NCBI RefSeq assembly: GCF_026212465.1
Contig: NC_080059.1
Coordinates: 7,935,311 to 7,999,310, forward strand
Origin: Amaranthus tricolor
Taxonomy: Eukaryota > Streptophyta > Magnoliopsida > Caryophyllales > Amaranthaceae
Reading direction: 5' to 3'
DNA length: 64,000 nt
Shown: positions 11,601 through 21,824 of the stretch, piece after piece
How positions within the stretch are numbered: the first letter of the stretch is position 1
How the letters are laid out: each line of letters starts with the position of its first letter
Position numbers and translations under genes: made by a program
Notes under the pieces: model-generated
Database searches by the model: none
Told to the model about the DNA's origin: nothing
Seen by the model: only the letters and a program-made list of their open reading frames with translations

Positions 11601-12014
11601 AAAATCTGTGTTTGCTTCAATAATGGGCATTTTTTAATGTGTCCCTCCATGTTTTCATCAAGCACAGAGCTTTAACACATGATCAAACAATACAGATACA
11701 TATAAGTGGGACATTAAAGATCATGAATTGGTAGTAATGCAAGAAAAAAGAGACAAGGAAAGAAATGATTACTGGGAAGGGTCAATTGGGCAAGGAACCC
11801 ATTTGACATTGGACCTCGTAGTATGATTCCCGCAGAATCTAGGATTGATAATAGTAGCTTCGTTATTAGGATTAATTCATGAAATAAAAATCAGGCAAGA
11901 AAGGAAAAAGGATGTTAATGAAGATATATGTAATACTTACTGAGACAGATTGAGAGGGGTGTTGGCACAGAATCTGTTCTTCTTGGGTAACCAAAATTGG
12001 CAATGAGTCTCCAT
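8683..12014 (-). CDS. TRM13: tRNA 2'-O-methyltransferase TRM13 homologue, nine exons
   Basis: Nine exons with consistent phase: 12014-11941, 11838-11773, 11669-11352, 10701-10473, 10349-10292, 9895-9809, 9630-9496, 9380-9242, 8929-8683 (1353 nt, 450 residues). TRM13 methylates the 2'-OH of the nucleotide at position 4 in the acceptor stem of certain tRNAs. The product shows every family element in order: N-terminal CCCH finger (C5, C16, C27, H30), CHHC U11-48K-type finger (C41, H47, H57, C61), the EKHVLQQASILGNLEDLG segment (159-176), the SAM-binding VEFGAGRGYLT loop (196-206), VFLVERKSYKLK, IGKHLCGPATDLTLRC (268-283), ATCCHHLCQWKHY (309-321) and the C-terminal MGRLMWIKERG helix. The start METHCQFWLPKK was chosen because it places the first cysteine correctly; a longer overlapping frame there is out of phase. 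The gene looks intact. Length agrees with plant TRM13 as I remember it. Confidence 0.93.
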
Positions 12015-13260
12015 TGTAGCCGGTGTATCTACCTTCTTTGCAATGGTTAAGAAAGCCGAAAGCTGAAATGGCGATTGGCACCGCTGGTAATGAAACTGGA
12101 CTATTCGTGTCGGTTTATGTTCTGGAGTCCGAACTAGGGCTGGCTAAGGAACATACTCTCCTCTCCGGCTCTCCGCTAACTTCCCTGCATATAAGTTGTA
12201 CTAGTTTCGGTTTATGCTCGGTTTTTGTGTGATTTGGCCCTAATTTTTATTTGTATTTATCTCTTTTAACAAGGAAAAATTGATACTAATAATGCAACAT
12301 TTTACCTATTCGCTATAAATATTTTTATTTTTGAATTATTTTTAATAATTTAATATTTTTCTTTAGTTTGCTGGCAGTATAACATTTTATTTATAATAAA
12401 TCAAGTTTTGTCCTTAGTTTGCTATTAGCATACCCTATTAATATGCTAACAGCAAAGTAAGAATAAAAGAAAAATGTGATTATTCACTGGGTGAAAGATT
12501 AAATTATCAGTATTGAATTTTCCTATTTTATTTTAGGTAATGACTAATGAGCATCACTATTTAAACCATCTTCTTCCAATTGAATTATATTTTCACTGTG
12601 TATTAATTTTTTCCACCACATTAAATTATGAGTCTTACAAATGTCGTTACCTTTTTTATTGTATCGCCACCTTTTATATATTATGAAAATTGTCAAGGTC
12701 AATATTGAAAATTTAATGTATTTATGATGACGATATTATGAAAAGGGAGGCGACATTTAGTGAAGCCCTATATTTATTTTGCATCGCTATTTTCTAATTT
12801 TATGTAAATTTTTGGAAAAAGAATATTCTTTCTTTTTGAAAATTGTTGTAGACAAACTTTCTTTATGCATACGATTTTCAAAATAATTTTTTTCCTTTGT
12901 CATGCAAAACCTCTCTCTACATTTGTTCTCAATTTATTTTTTCAACATTTATTTCTAATCAATTATCAACTACAATAGATATAGAAGATTTAATCATGAA
13001 TTTAATAATGTTTACATCTCAAAATCAAATTTAAAAATAATACAAATAAAATTACACTTAAGTTTTTAGGTAGGTTTTTAGGGTATATGAATTAGTTATT
13101 TAAAGTATGTCTCTCTTAACAATTTGTGATTGATAAAAGGTCTTCAACTCTTCATATACCTACAAATTCTATTGGACCCGAAAATTAATCTTTGATTAAA
13201 ATGGACATTGTCAAACAATTAGATTCACTTTTATTAGTGGAAATACAAAATAACGAATAG
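12015..13260. other. TRM13 upstream region and AT-rich intergenic DNA
   Basis: The first 200 bases upstream of the TRM13 start are relatively GC-rich and probably contain its promoter and 5' UTR. I see no clear TATA box, which is common for housekeeping genes. The remainder to 13260 is AT-rich and holds no gene or clear repeat boundary. Confidence 0.45.
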
Positions 13261-13269
13261 AACTTTCTA

Positions 13270-13713
13270 GAATTTTTGAAAAAGGTGAGCGAAAAAAAAA
13301 TAAATTAATTGAATAAACTATTATTCAAACTTTTTCCAAAACTAAGCGTGAAAACTCTAGACCTATGGTTTGGAGCTGTTCGTAGTTACTAACTGCGAAC
13401 AGGTCAAAAAAGACAAAATAGCTGTTCGCAATTACTAACTGTGAACAGCAAAAAGACAAAATAGCTGTTCGCAGTTACTAACTGTGAACAGCGATTTGAC
13501 CTAAAAAAAAAATTTTTTTTTTTTTTTGTTCGCAGTTACTAACTGCGAACAGCTATTTTGTCTTTTTTTGACCTGTTCGCAGTTACTAACTGCGAACAGC
13601 TCCAAATCATAGGTCTGGGGTTTTCAGTTTTCACGCTTAGTTTTGGAAAAAGTTTGAATAATAGATTATTCAATTAATTTTTTTTTTTTTTCACTCACCT
13701 TTTTCAAAAATTC
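13270..13713. mobile_element. Mutator-like MITE with 9-bp target duplication and five internal palindromes
   Basis: The 444-bp element begins GAATTTTTGAAAAAGGTGAG and ends with the exact complement of that word. The same 9-base sequence AACTTTCTA flanks both sides (13261-13269 and 13714-13722), as expected for a Mutator-like insertion. The inverted arms run about 105 bases on each side (through about 13374 and from about 13600). The interior has five near-identical palindromic units of about 28 bases, each reading CTGTTCGCAGTTA and then its complement, at 13375-13402, 13421-13449, 13464-13492, 13527-13553 and 13573-13600. There is no coding frame. Confidence 0.85.
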
Positions 13714-13804
13714 AACTTTCTAAACTCCTTTGCATTAATACTTAAATACGATGATTGGACACACCAAATTTAAAAGCTAGCAATAGCCTTATATTAAAAT
13801 AATA

Positions 13805-14221
13805 CTCCCTCCGTTTTTACAAAAGTTCTCCTATATTATTTTAAAATGTTTCAATTGTTCTTATAAAATTTTTTTATTTATATCACAAATTTTTAAAAAA
13901 ATTACATTATTTATTCTTTTTTTAATATTTTAATAATATTTTTAGTCCTCACATATATTCATTAATTTTATTTTAATATGTTTATATTCCTTATGTCCTC
14001 ATATGATTCTCATTAACTTTATAAAAAAAATATATTAGTTGTGTCCCCGTATTTTTACCATTACTTTTTTAAAAATTTTTTTATTGTTTATTATTTTCAT
14101 TTTTCATTTATCAAATCTACTATTCAACAAAATAATATATCCACTTGTAAGAGATTTTATTTTTCTTAATTCCCGTGAACGTTCCTTGTGGGAACTTTAT
14201 TAAGGTAAGGAACAGAGGGAG
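13805..14221. mobile_element. TA-flanked MITE (Stowaway-like), 417 bp
   Basis: The left end reads CTCCCTCCGTTTTTACAAAA and the right end finishes GGAACAGAGGGAG, with TA on both sides (13803-13804, 14222-14223). Left-arm words such as GTTCTCCTATA and right-arm GTGGGAACTTTAT pair imperfectly. The interior is AT-rich and non-coding. A worn relative is visible at about 53190-53400. Confidence 0.75.
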
Positions 14222-14693
14222 TAGAATTTAGACAATAGATGTAGGCAACCCAAATAAAAAGGAGAAGAGGTGATCCACTTACAAATTCAAAGAAGTTTCC
14301 TACTAAAACTAATTGGTAATAATAGGAATTACTCCTCTAATTTATTAATTTATATATATTCTTTTTTTTTTTTAGACGTGGATAACAAATAAGTAATCAG
14401 TATTTGAATCCAATTATTGGACACACCAAATTTAAAAGCTAGGATTAGTCTCTTTATAGTGTCAATAGCCAAGAACATGTAAAGCAAAAGTTGGAAACCA
14501 TATGTTGTTCTTTGTTATCTGCCTTCCCAATATCTTCACCATTCCACCACATTAGGAAGTTTTCTGCTGCTGTGATCTGTAAAACACCAGTTGTTTTATA
14601 AGAAACATAACGATCATGACTTGCGGGAACTGAACCATCTCGTTTTCTAGCAAGTACCGATAAAGTTTCTATATTAAGATACGATCAACCAAG

Positions 14694-17566
14694 CTATAAC
14701 GACCTGGTCACGAATGCTTGCTGAAACAACTTCGAAAACATCCAGTTTTTTCCTCGTACGAACCATAGGTATACCGCGTAGCATGGAACATGGACGACAG
14801 CCAGTCCAAGATACCTACAAATTTCAGTAGTTTGATCATCAGAGATTGCGGTTTAACACAAATAAGCTAAGGTTAATAAATAGCTCGTGATTTACCATAG
14901 AGGAGCGGTTGGGGTTGCTAACTCAAGGAACGGATAAGGCCACCTGCGACAAACACATCGGTAAATGACTGAACTACTTGTGTATAATCCCGAAAGCAGA
15001 AGAATTAGATTACCAATTGGAACCACTAACATGAAGAATCCATTGGAATGTCACATAGATGATACTATAAAGTATGAAATAGTTGAAGCCGAACCATTGA
15101 AAAGGCTACGAGAGTAAGAAAACGATTTCATTAGCTTAATAATCGTTTAGAAGGGTGTGTGCACAGGATAAGTTCGGTTGATCACTTACAAGAGCGTTAA
15201 GAAGAGAATCGATAAGAAGGAAGACAGCATTGAGCGAGTGAATACATCCTATTAACTGCGGGGAGTATTGCACGTTGTTAACAATCATGTTTGGGCGAGT
15301 TTATTGCGTATAACATTGCTAAGACGTAACATACCAAGGTCAGCTCAAATTGTTTTCCGGCCATCATGGGCACCAGTATGACCCAAAAAACCAAGTCTGT
15401 GAGCACGGAAGCAGCTGCAGAAGTCTGATGGATCGGAAGATAAGACAATGAATCAGTCGAGATTATATTATGGGTAATAGGTAATAACTCAAGACTGCGA
15501 CTTGCTTTGGCTGTTGGAAAAGAGGCAGCACGCGGTAAACTCACCTGATAAATGACTAACATAAGAGTCCCCAAAAGTCCTGCGCCTTGATGGGCTTTAT
15601 TGGAAGACTTAAAGCATCCTTGGGCTGAAATAATGGTCCCAATCTACAGGCACAAGATAACATTTGAAAAGAGATTCAGGCAACGGGAAAATTTAGGATA
15701 CTGATAGATAATGAGCCAAATATTCACCTCTATATGTGTACAGAAATCCGGCTATCATTTATTAGTGTTATATGTTGCACTGTATAATATTAATAGGTTT
15801 ATAATCAAAATGACCCGGGATATGGGCAAGGTAAGCCCAGACCTAGATTCCCGTGATTAAGGTGACCTTTTTTATTCAGCAAATGGTTCAATAGACTGAA
15901 AAGAATAGTGAATCAAACTATACACAAAGAATGATGCAGGACATACCCCAAAATACACCATAACCAAAGTAAAAGTCCACCTGTAAAAACAGTCAACGAA
16001 ATCTATTAATTATAAGCTTCAACACAACATAAAGCCTAAAGAATAGAAATCATGAGTTTTAAGAGTGGTGTTATATGTTATGCAAGTTAAACCGACACTG
16101 ATCATAAAAATATTGATGGGTCCTCGGAAACTTTACTAGAGTTTAGTATATTCAAACCCATGGAATGTCATAGTTGAGCCAAATTAATATTTTTTTTGTC
16201 TCACTCAATTTACATAATTTTTCATTTTAGTTTGTCCAAATGAATTTATCTCATTGTTATTTTGGATATGAGATCACAACTTTGACTCTCGATATTCTAT
16301 TTTGTTTCTAAATATTCTACTACGTTAAAATACTATATCTAGTTTTTAATCTTCATGTAAAAAATAAACGGGATCTAAATTACTAGACATAATAGTAACT
16401 AATAGAGAATTTTTTAGTGTTATAAGATGATGTGAACATCAATAAATGTAATTGCTTTATAGTTGCTTGTTAGTTGATATTAAATAGTAAAGAAAATATA
16501 AAAGTTATAGTACACTTGTTCAATACTAATCACCATATTTCATTAGTACTTGAAAACGACCTGGTATTAGATTGTAATAAATATTTTTATGAAGAAAATA
16601 TTGGTTTGAGCATAAGAGCTCTATTATCATGGATTTACATGGTGAAATTCAATCAAATTATTAATAGACAATAAAATATATTACGGGACTTCAACAGTTA
16701 AATTAAACTATAAGTATACTTAGGTTTTTAAACATCGTATCAGAAGCCACCTCACATAAAATCTCATCCACTCCTTGATGCAACTAGAATATGTAGCATC
16801 ATATATGAGGAGACATGTGTTGTATTTATAATTCTAATTTAGAGGGCACTCAAACGAAACGTGATAGATTATATAATATATTTTACGATTTTAACCATAC
16901 TTAAACTTTTGATTGAGTTGGTCTTTTGATAATTAACACAAAAATTTATTTATATTTTCACCAACCAAAGCTCTTTACTTTAAGTTGATTTCAATTACAG
17001 ACACCAAAATTGAAGTCAATTTCAGGGTTCAGACACCAAAATTGAACTAAATTTCAGTTTTCAGAAACTGAACTTAATTTCAATCATGAAAATTTGGAAA
17101 CTTTCCATTCAGAGTAAAAATTAAAACCAAATTGTGAAGCAGAAAAATGAAATGAAATTATCATCATCATCCCAATAAGTCTGTAGGTCGCGAAAAAAAA
17201 TGCAAAGTAAAAATTGACATAAAAATGGAAAAGAAAGAGTAAAAAGAAAGCAAAGAAGAATACTTACTGGGTATAAAAATAGAAAGCAAAAAGACCAGAA
17301 AAAAGAATCATCTGGAAGAGAAGAAAAGCCATAATAAGGAAAGCTAAAGCTCTGTAAAATAGAAGCCATTTGGGGCTCAGCTTTCTCCAGCTAGGAACCC
17401 ATAATAACTCACTGGAATTCTGTGCTTCAGGAATTCTGGACTTATTCTTGATCAAATAGATAGAAACACAAGCAGGGACTAGAATTATGAAGGCACAAAC
17501 AGGGACTTGCCATTTCATCCAATAATCAAGACTAATACCCACCTCTTTTTCTGTTGAATTCTGCAT
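14694..17566 (-). CDS. Polytopic membrane protein of unknown function, paralogue A (eight exons)
   Basis: Exons 17566-17268, 15980-15947, 15643-15545, 15424-15335, 15255-15190, 15105-15014, 14943-14896, 14814-14694 join with consistent phase to 849 nt (282 residues). About six or seven hydrophobic helices alternate with short loops. Conserved-looking segments are DYWMKWQVPVCAFI, WLLFYRALAFL, GTIISAQGC, TSAAASVLTDLVFWVILVP, IHSLNAVFLLIDSLLN, FQWILHVSGSNWWPYPFLEL and APLWYLGLAVVHVPCY. This matches a plant-specific uncharacterised membrane protein family (AT1G10660/AT5G62960-like, from memory). Function is unknown. The start at 17566 was preferred because the family core begins just after it; an in-frame ATG at 17665 would add 33 residues. 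Paralogue B lies about 4.3 kb upstream on the same strand with nearly the same exon sizes. Confidence 0.88.
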
Positions 17567-17850
17567 CTTCTCAGCTCCAACGTTTTGGGCATTGAATCTG
17601 TTCAATGCATTAAGTGAGATGAGAAAGAGGGAGTTGTTTAAGGTAAAACTGAGTAGTGGGACCAATAAATGAACAAACCAATAGTATTTGATGATGTTTT
17701 GTGTGTACTTGCAGGTTCTATTCCTATGAAGCTATGTGTTTGTAGGGAAAGTGTTGGTGAGGACTGAGTGGTTGGTGGGGTTTGGTAGGGTAATCTAGTA
17801 GGTGATGTAATTGTAACATTCCAATACCCCTTTGGTGGAATAAAGGGAGT

Positions 17851-17860
17851 GTTATATAGA
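17851..17860 (-). promoter_or_regulatory. Possible TATA box of paralogue A
   Basis: The minus strand reads TCTATATAAC. If used, it implies a 5' leader of about 260 nt that includes an upstream in-frame ATG at 17665. A promoter nearer the start cannot be excluded. Confidence 0.4.
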
Positions 17861-18264
17861 AAGCAAGAATATCTAATAAAAATTGTAGCAAACTTAAGCA
17901 ATTCTTGTGAATGTTTGATGTATGGGAATTATAATTCTGAGATTTATATGTGAGATTTGAGATGAAACTTAGAATGCGACTATAAAAATATCTTATATTT
18001 TTGTTTGGTAAAATTTTAAAATAGAAAGGAAAATAATTAAAAGTAGTTACAAAGTTATCAATTTACCCTTATTATATATTTGTCCTTTTTATTTCATTAA
18101 TGGTAAAAATATTATTTTCTAATAAATTTAAGTCTCACCATAAATGTCCTCCTAGACTCCTACCCTCTAAGACATTCAAAGGTAAAACTTGGAGATTTGA
18201 CATTTAAAAGTCTAATGCCATTTCCCATAAACAAATTTCAACCTCATTTCCATATGCCAAACAC

Positions 18265-18460
18265 CCATCATCATACTCAGTGTATTCAGCCCATAAAAAA
18301 TTATGGACGGGGTCTGGGGAGGGAAGGATGGCGGCAACTCATACCCATAAAGAAGAGCGCGGCCAAAGAGTCCCTTGACTCGAGAGAGAATAGAAGCAGT
18401 TTCTGCAACGGCTAGGTGCGAGTGAGGCTGAAGCTGACTCCGCAGGTTTGCGTCGTATTA
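18265..18460 (-). repeat. SINE-like repeat, copy 1
   Basis: Read on the minus strand it runs CTGCGGAGTCAGCTTC, CTCTCGAGTC, TTGGCCGCGCTCTTC, GTTGCCGCCATCCTTCC and ends GAATACACTGAGTATGATGATG. The same series of blocks, in the same order, is found at 44305-44510 on the plus strand. The modest length, the GC-rich body in an AT-rich background, and the simple-repeat (GATGATG) 3' tail fit a plant SINE. No target-site duplication was confirmed. Confidence 0.6.
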
Positions 18461-18540
18461 CCCAAGCGTGGCCCTTAAACATAAAAAGATAAATACAATT
18501 CAAATATAAATAAAATAAAGTAAAAGTAACAATTAAAATG

Positions 18541-18542
<2 letters not shown>

Positions 18543-18583
<41 letters not shown>

Positions 18584-18602
18584 AATAATAATAATAATAA
18601 TA
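18543..18602. repeat. Compound (AAC)n(AAT)n microsatellite
   Basis: About 13 AAC units followed by about 7 AAT units, essentially uninterrupted. Any apparent coding here (poly-Cys or poly-Leu) is an artefact of the repeat. Confidence 0.95.
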
Positions 18603-19524
18603 GAGCGAATAAAAGCCAAAGAATAAGAACACCTACTATTAAGTAAAGAGCAAATGAGTAGTCTAATCTAACGCATGGATAAGGCACCTCCAACTACCCC
18701 TATCCCGGGTCAGGTCCACAAAGAGGTGTAACTTGTGCAGGTCAATTTTAATCTGCTCATCCCAAATTCTCCTAGATTTTTCTCGATTCTTCTTTTTAGT
18801 TATACTGTAAGCATCAAAAATAATTCAAGAAGCTCAATGAAAATAAGTCCAGTACCACATTATAAGCTATGAAAATACATCTTTGAATTTTTTTTTACTC
18901 ATCTCAATCCAATAATTTCAGTAAAAATAAATTTAATCAATAAAATAAATTTTGGTTTAGTAATAATAAGTTTAAAGTTTAATGCAAGAGAAATGAATAA
19001 CTGAAAAAATAGGTTTTATTTAAAAAGAAAAACTCATTTTAGTAAAATTCTCACTGTAATACTAATATTCTACTTCTTGTATTCTTGCTACAAGTCAGAT
19101 ATATTTTCTGGTTACTATCAACTTATTGCTCTTAATTTGAATTTTATTTTTAATCTATAAGTTAAAATTGATAAAAGTTTTGAAGCGCACGTGAAATTGT
19201 AGTTGGATCAAATTAAATATTATATTACATTAACTAAATACAAATATCTAATTACATCATAAATTGTACAAGAATATTGGTGGGACTCTTACTTCGTACC
19301 GATACAGTCTTCACTTATATATTTATGTGAATTCATGTCTCATTTATCTCTAATAACTCACAAATTTTAATTAACACTCATATCGTATTATTATGGGATA
19401 GTGGCTTAACTTTTTTGTATTTGTTGTGTTTGCTTTCTATGTCTATATTTTAACAAATGATATACAACACATATTTATAGCTAGCGTAAATCGGTGCAAT
19501 TCTTTTGCCATGCTATTGCCGACA

Positions 19525-19576
19525 TTTACAACACAATTCCTCCGTTTCTATTTACAACACAATTCCTCCGTTTCTA
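19525..19576. repeat. Perfect 26-base tandem duplication
   Basis: The 26-base unit at 19525-19550, beginning TTTACAACACAATTCCTCCG, is repeated exactly at 19551-19576. The second copy leads directly into MITE-like sequence, so the duplication includes the element's terminus. Confidence 0.85.
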
Positions 19577-20566
19577 TTTAGTTGTACCTAAACATAATTT
19601 GACACTATTTATTAATGCCACTTAAATTTCATATTGTCGTTAATTTATAGGTTAAATCATAGTTATGTAGGATCTTGTTAAAATCGTTTCAATGTGAATT
19701 TTATTAATTTTCAGTTTCTATAATTTTTCAATGGCGTATAATTAGAGATACTAACGATTGAATTAGTGCATTAAGACGCGTAAAACTATCCTTGGGTGCA
19801 AGAAAAAAAAGGAAGTACTAGATTGTTCTATCTAGCATTTGATGCTAGATTATTCTAGATACCAGTTATTTTGTTTTTTTATTATTTCAATACTCCTAGT
19901 AATAAAAAACACCTTAATTTATTGTTGATGCCCTTGTCACCCACACTTGCAATCTCGTATCTTGGGTTTTCTAATCTGACACCTATATCACCAATTGTCC
20001 CTTGTCATCAAAGTGCATTCGTCTTCTTATGTTTTTTGCTGGTATTCTTATTACCAAGTGTCTTCCAGCTACTATTCATCTGTAACATATCATCTTGTGG
20101 ACTGTGCTTATATCACTAGTCATTTTAAAAATATTTTCTTTTTCCGAAATTTTAAATCATTGGTGCTTATGTCACCACCCCATGTCATACATGTAATAAT
20201 CTTATGTTTTCATCTTAAACTTTTCCATAATTCCTTCTTTCCATTTTGCTTCTCAAATTTCTCTGAATTATTCTATTAGTACTTATGTCGTTAGCATTCT
20301 CCTTAATTTCTTCTTATATTTTCTTCTTATATTTTCTTTTTTAATAAATTTTCACAATTTTATGTTTTTAATTTTAGATGCTCATGTCATCAACAAAATA
20401 TATTCAAATGAAAATCTTGTTTCATTGTTCTCAAATACAAAGATTATTAATATTGAGTTTTCATAATGTTTAATTATGCATAATTAGATATATATTAAGA
20501 GTTAAAATATTAACTCGGCAAGTATGAAAAAGGTAAATAAGACTACTAAGAAAAATCGGAGGAACT
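19562..20566. mobile_element. Probable interrupted or paired MITE remnants
   Basis: The left edge reads TTCCTCCGTTTCTATTTAGT and the right edge (around 20550-20566) is a partial complement ending ATCGGAGGAAC, followed by TA. Internal words (taggatcttgttaaa, taattagagatac) match halves of other MITEs in the window. About 600 bases in the middle do not match, so this is either two elements or one with an insertion. Confidence 0.4.
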
Positions 20567-21824
20567 ATTATTTTTTAAGTTTGCCACCTATCTAAATAGG
20601 ATATAAATTATTAAAATGTATGCAACATTCTAATAACAATTAATAGTGTAACAAATAATAAATTAACTTTAATTTAGTAAAAAGTAAACAATAAAATAAT
20701 AGTGTAGAAAATAATAAAATAATAAAATATTTGAAGTCAGTTTAATCAAGCTAAGGTGAATTGACAAGGCCCAAAAGATATGCATTGAATTAGATCGAAT
20801 AGAATCAAACACCAAAATTGAGTTGTGATGAATTGATTACTAAATATAGAGAATGGTATTAAATAGTAGAAATAATAATGAAAAATTAAAATAATTTATT
20901 AGAAATTTTTCTTTACGAGTTTAATTTTCATGCTTGTTCGACTTTAATCATTTTATATTTTTTACAAAATTTATTATAATGTATTATCAACAAAAAAGAT
21001 GATATTAAATGATAATGAAAAAACACTACAAGAAAAATTTTTTATAATCAAAATCATATCACCATAAAAGTAACATAATATATTTTATGAAAATTTACAT
21101 ATAAATTATTTTCATATCACTATCAACATTTAATACTACCATCAACCGCCAACTAGTTTAATTGAAACGTATGTTCATGATTCAACCCCACCAAGGGAGG
21201 GCTCAAATATGTTAACTTTGGACAAAGCAAACAAAAAAAAAAGGATTTCAAGATTGGGGTTGATAGCTATGTTGGTTGAAGTACGAAATTGGCATCCTGC
21301 AATCGGCCTAAATCATGTCGACTCGATATCATTCAAAGACTTACTCGTCACTCGACGCCAATCTAAAAACGAGACCAAGTGCCGACCAACGCAACAATAA
21401 TAATGAAATCTTGAATAAACCAATATCGACTTAGTGCTTGGAAGCGATGAGTCGTTGTTTACACTTATCTACGAGGGTTTGTTTCACGATTCAACGAGTC
21501 GTGTAATACTTATGTGTACTCGAATTGAAAGCCATTGTGAGCAAAGCTATGTATTCCAAAGAACGTCTACATTTGGTGCAAATCTTGCAAGTTAAAACAA
21601 GGATTGGAAAGTTCGTATCCTTTCCTTGATTTCTTTTGTTCGTCTTAAACCCGAAAACATCATACTCATAACCGGTGCATTTTGGTATATTAGCTAAATT
21701 GCTTCCTTTCGGGTACTCTAAATAATCATCGAACTGAGATTAATTCAACACAAAATCGACAATCACATTTATGAATATTTCTGTTGGCATTGATAAAGAG
21801 CAAATTGGAACAACAATAAAAGGC

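Larger units (their letters stand above)
17870..21824. other. Intergenic DNA between the two membrane-protein paralogues
   Basis: No supported gene. It contains a SINE-like repeat (18265-18460), an (AAC)n/(AAT)n microsatellite (18543-18602), a 26-base tandem duplication (19525-19576) at the edge of a MITE-like region (about 19562-20566), and otherwise AT-rich sequence. The stretch 19900-20400 has loosely repeated words of the type gcttatgtcacc, which are too degenerate to define. The last few hundred bases before 21825 are probably the 3' region of paralogue B. Confidence 0.5.

Noticed and set aside
11872..12081. Minus-strand frame beginning MPIAISAFGF overlapping TRM13 exon 1
   Set aside because: A different frame from 12014 gives the TRM13 zinc finger and splices in phase. 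This frame runs through the donor site and has no family match.
17567..17665. 33-residue N-terminal extension of paralogue A from the ATG at 17665
   Set aside because: It is possible in frame, but the family core begins right after 17566 and paralogue B has no counterpart. It was kept only as an alternative start.
18339..18693. Minus-strand frames with poly-Cys and poly-Leu tracts
   Set aside because: They come from the (AAC)n/(AAT)n microsatellite and the adjacent SINE-like repeat.
19871..20279. Two overlapping plus-strand hydrophobic frames
   Set aside because: The underlying DNA is T-rich with loosely repeated words. The proteins have no recognisable family signature and the frames overlap each other.
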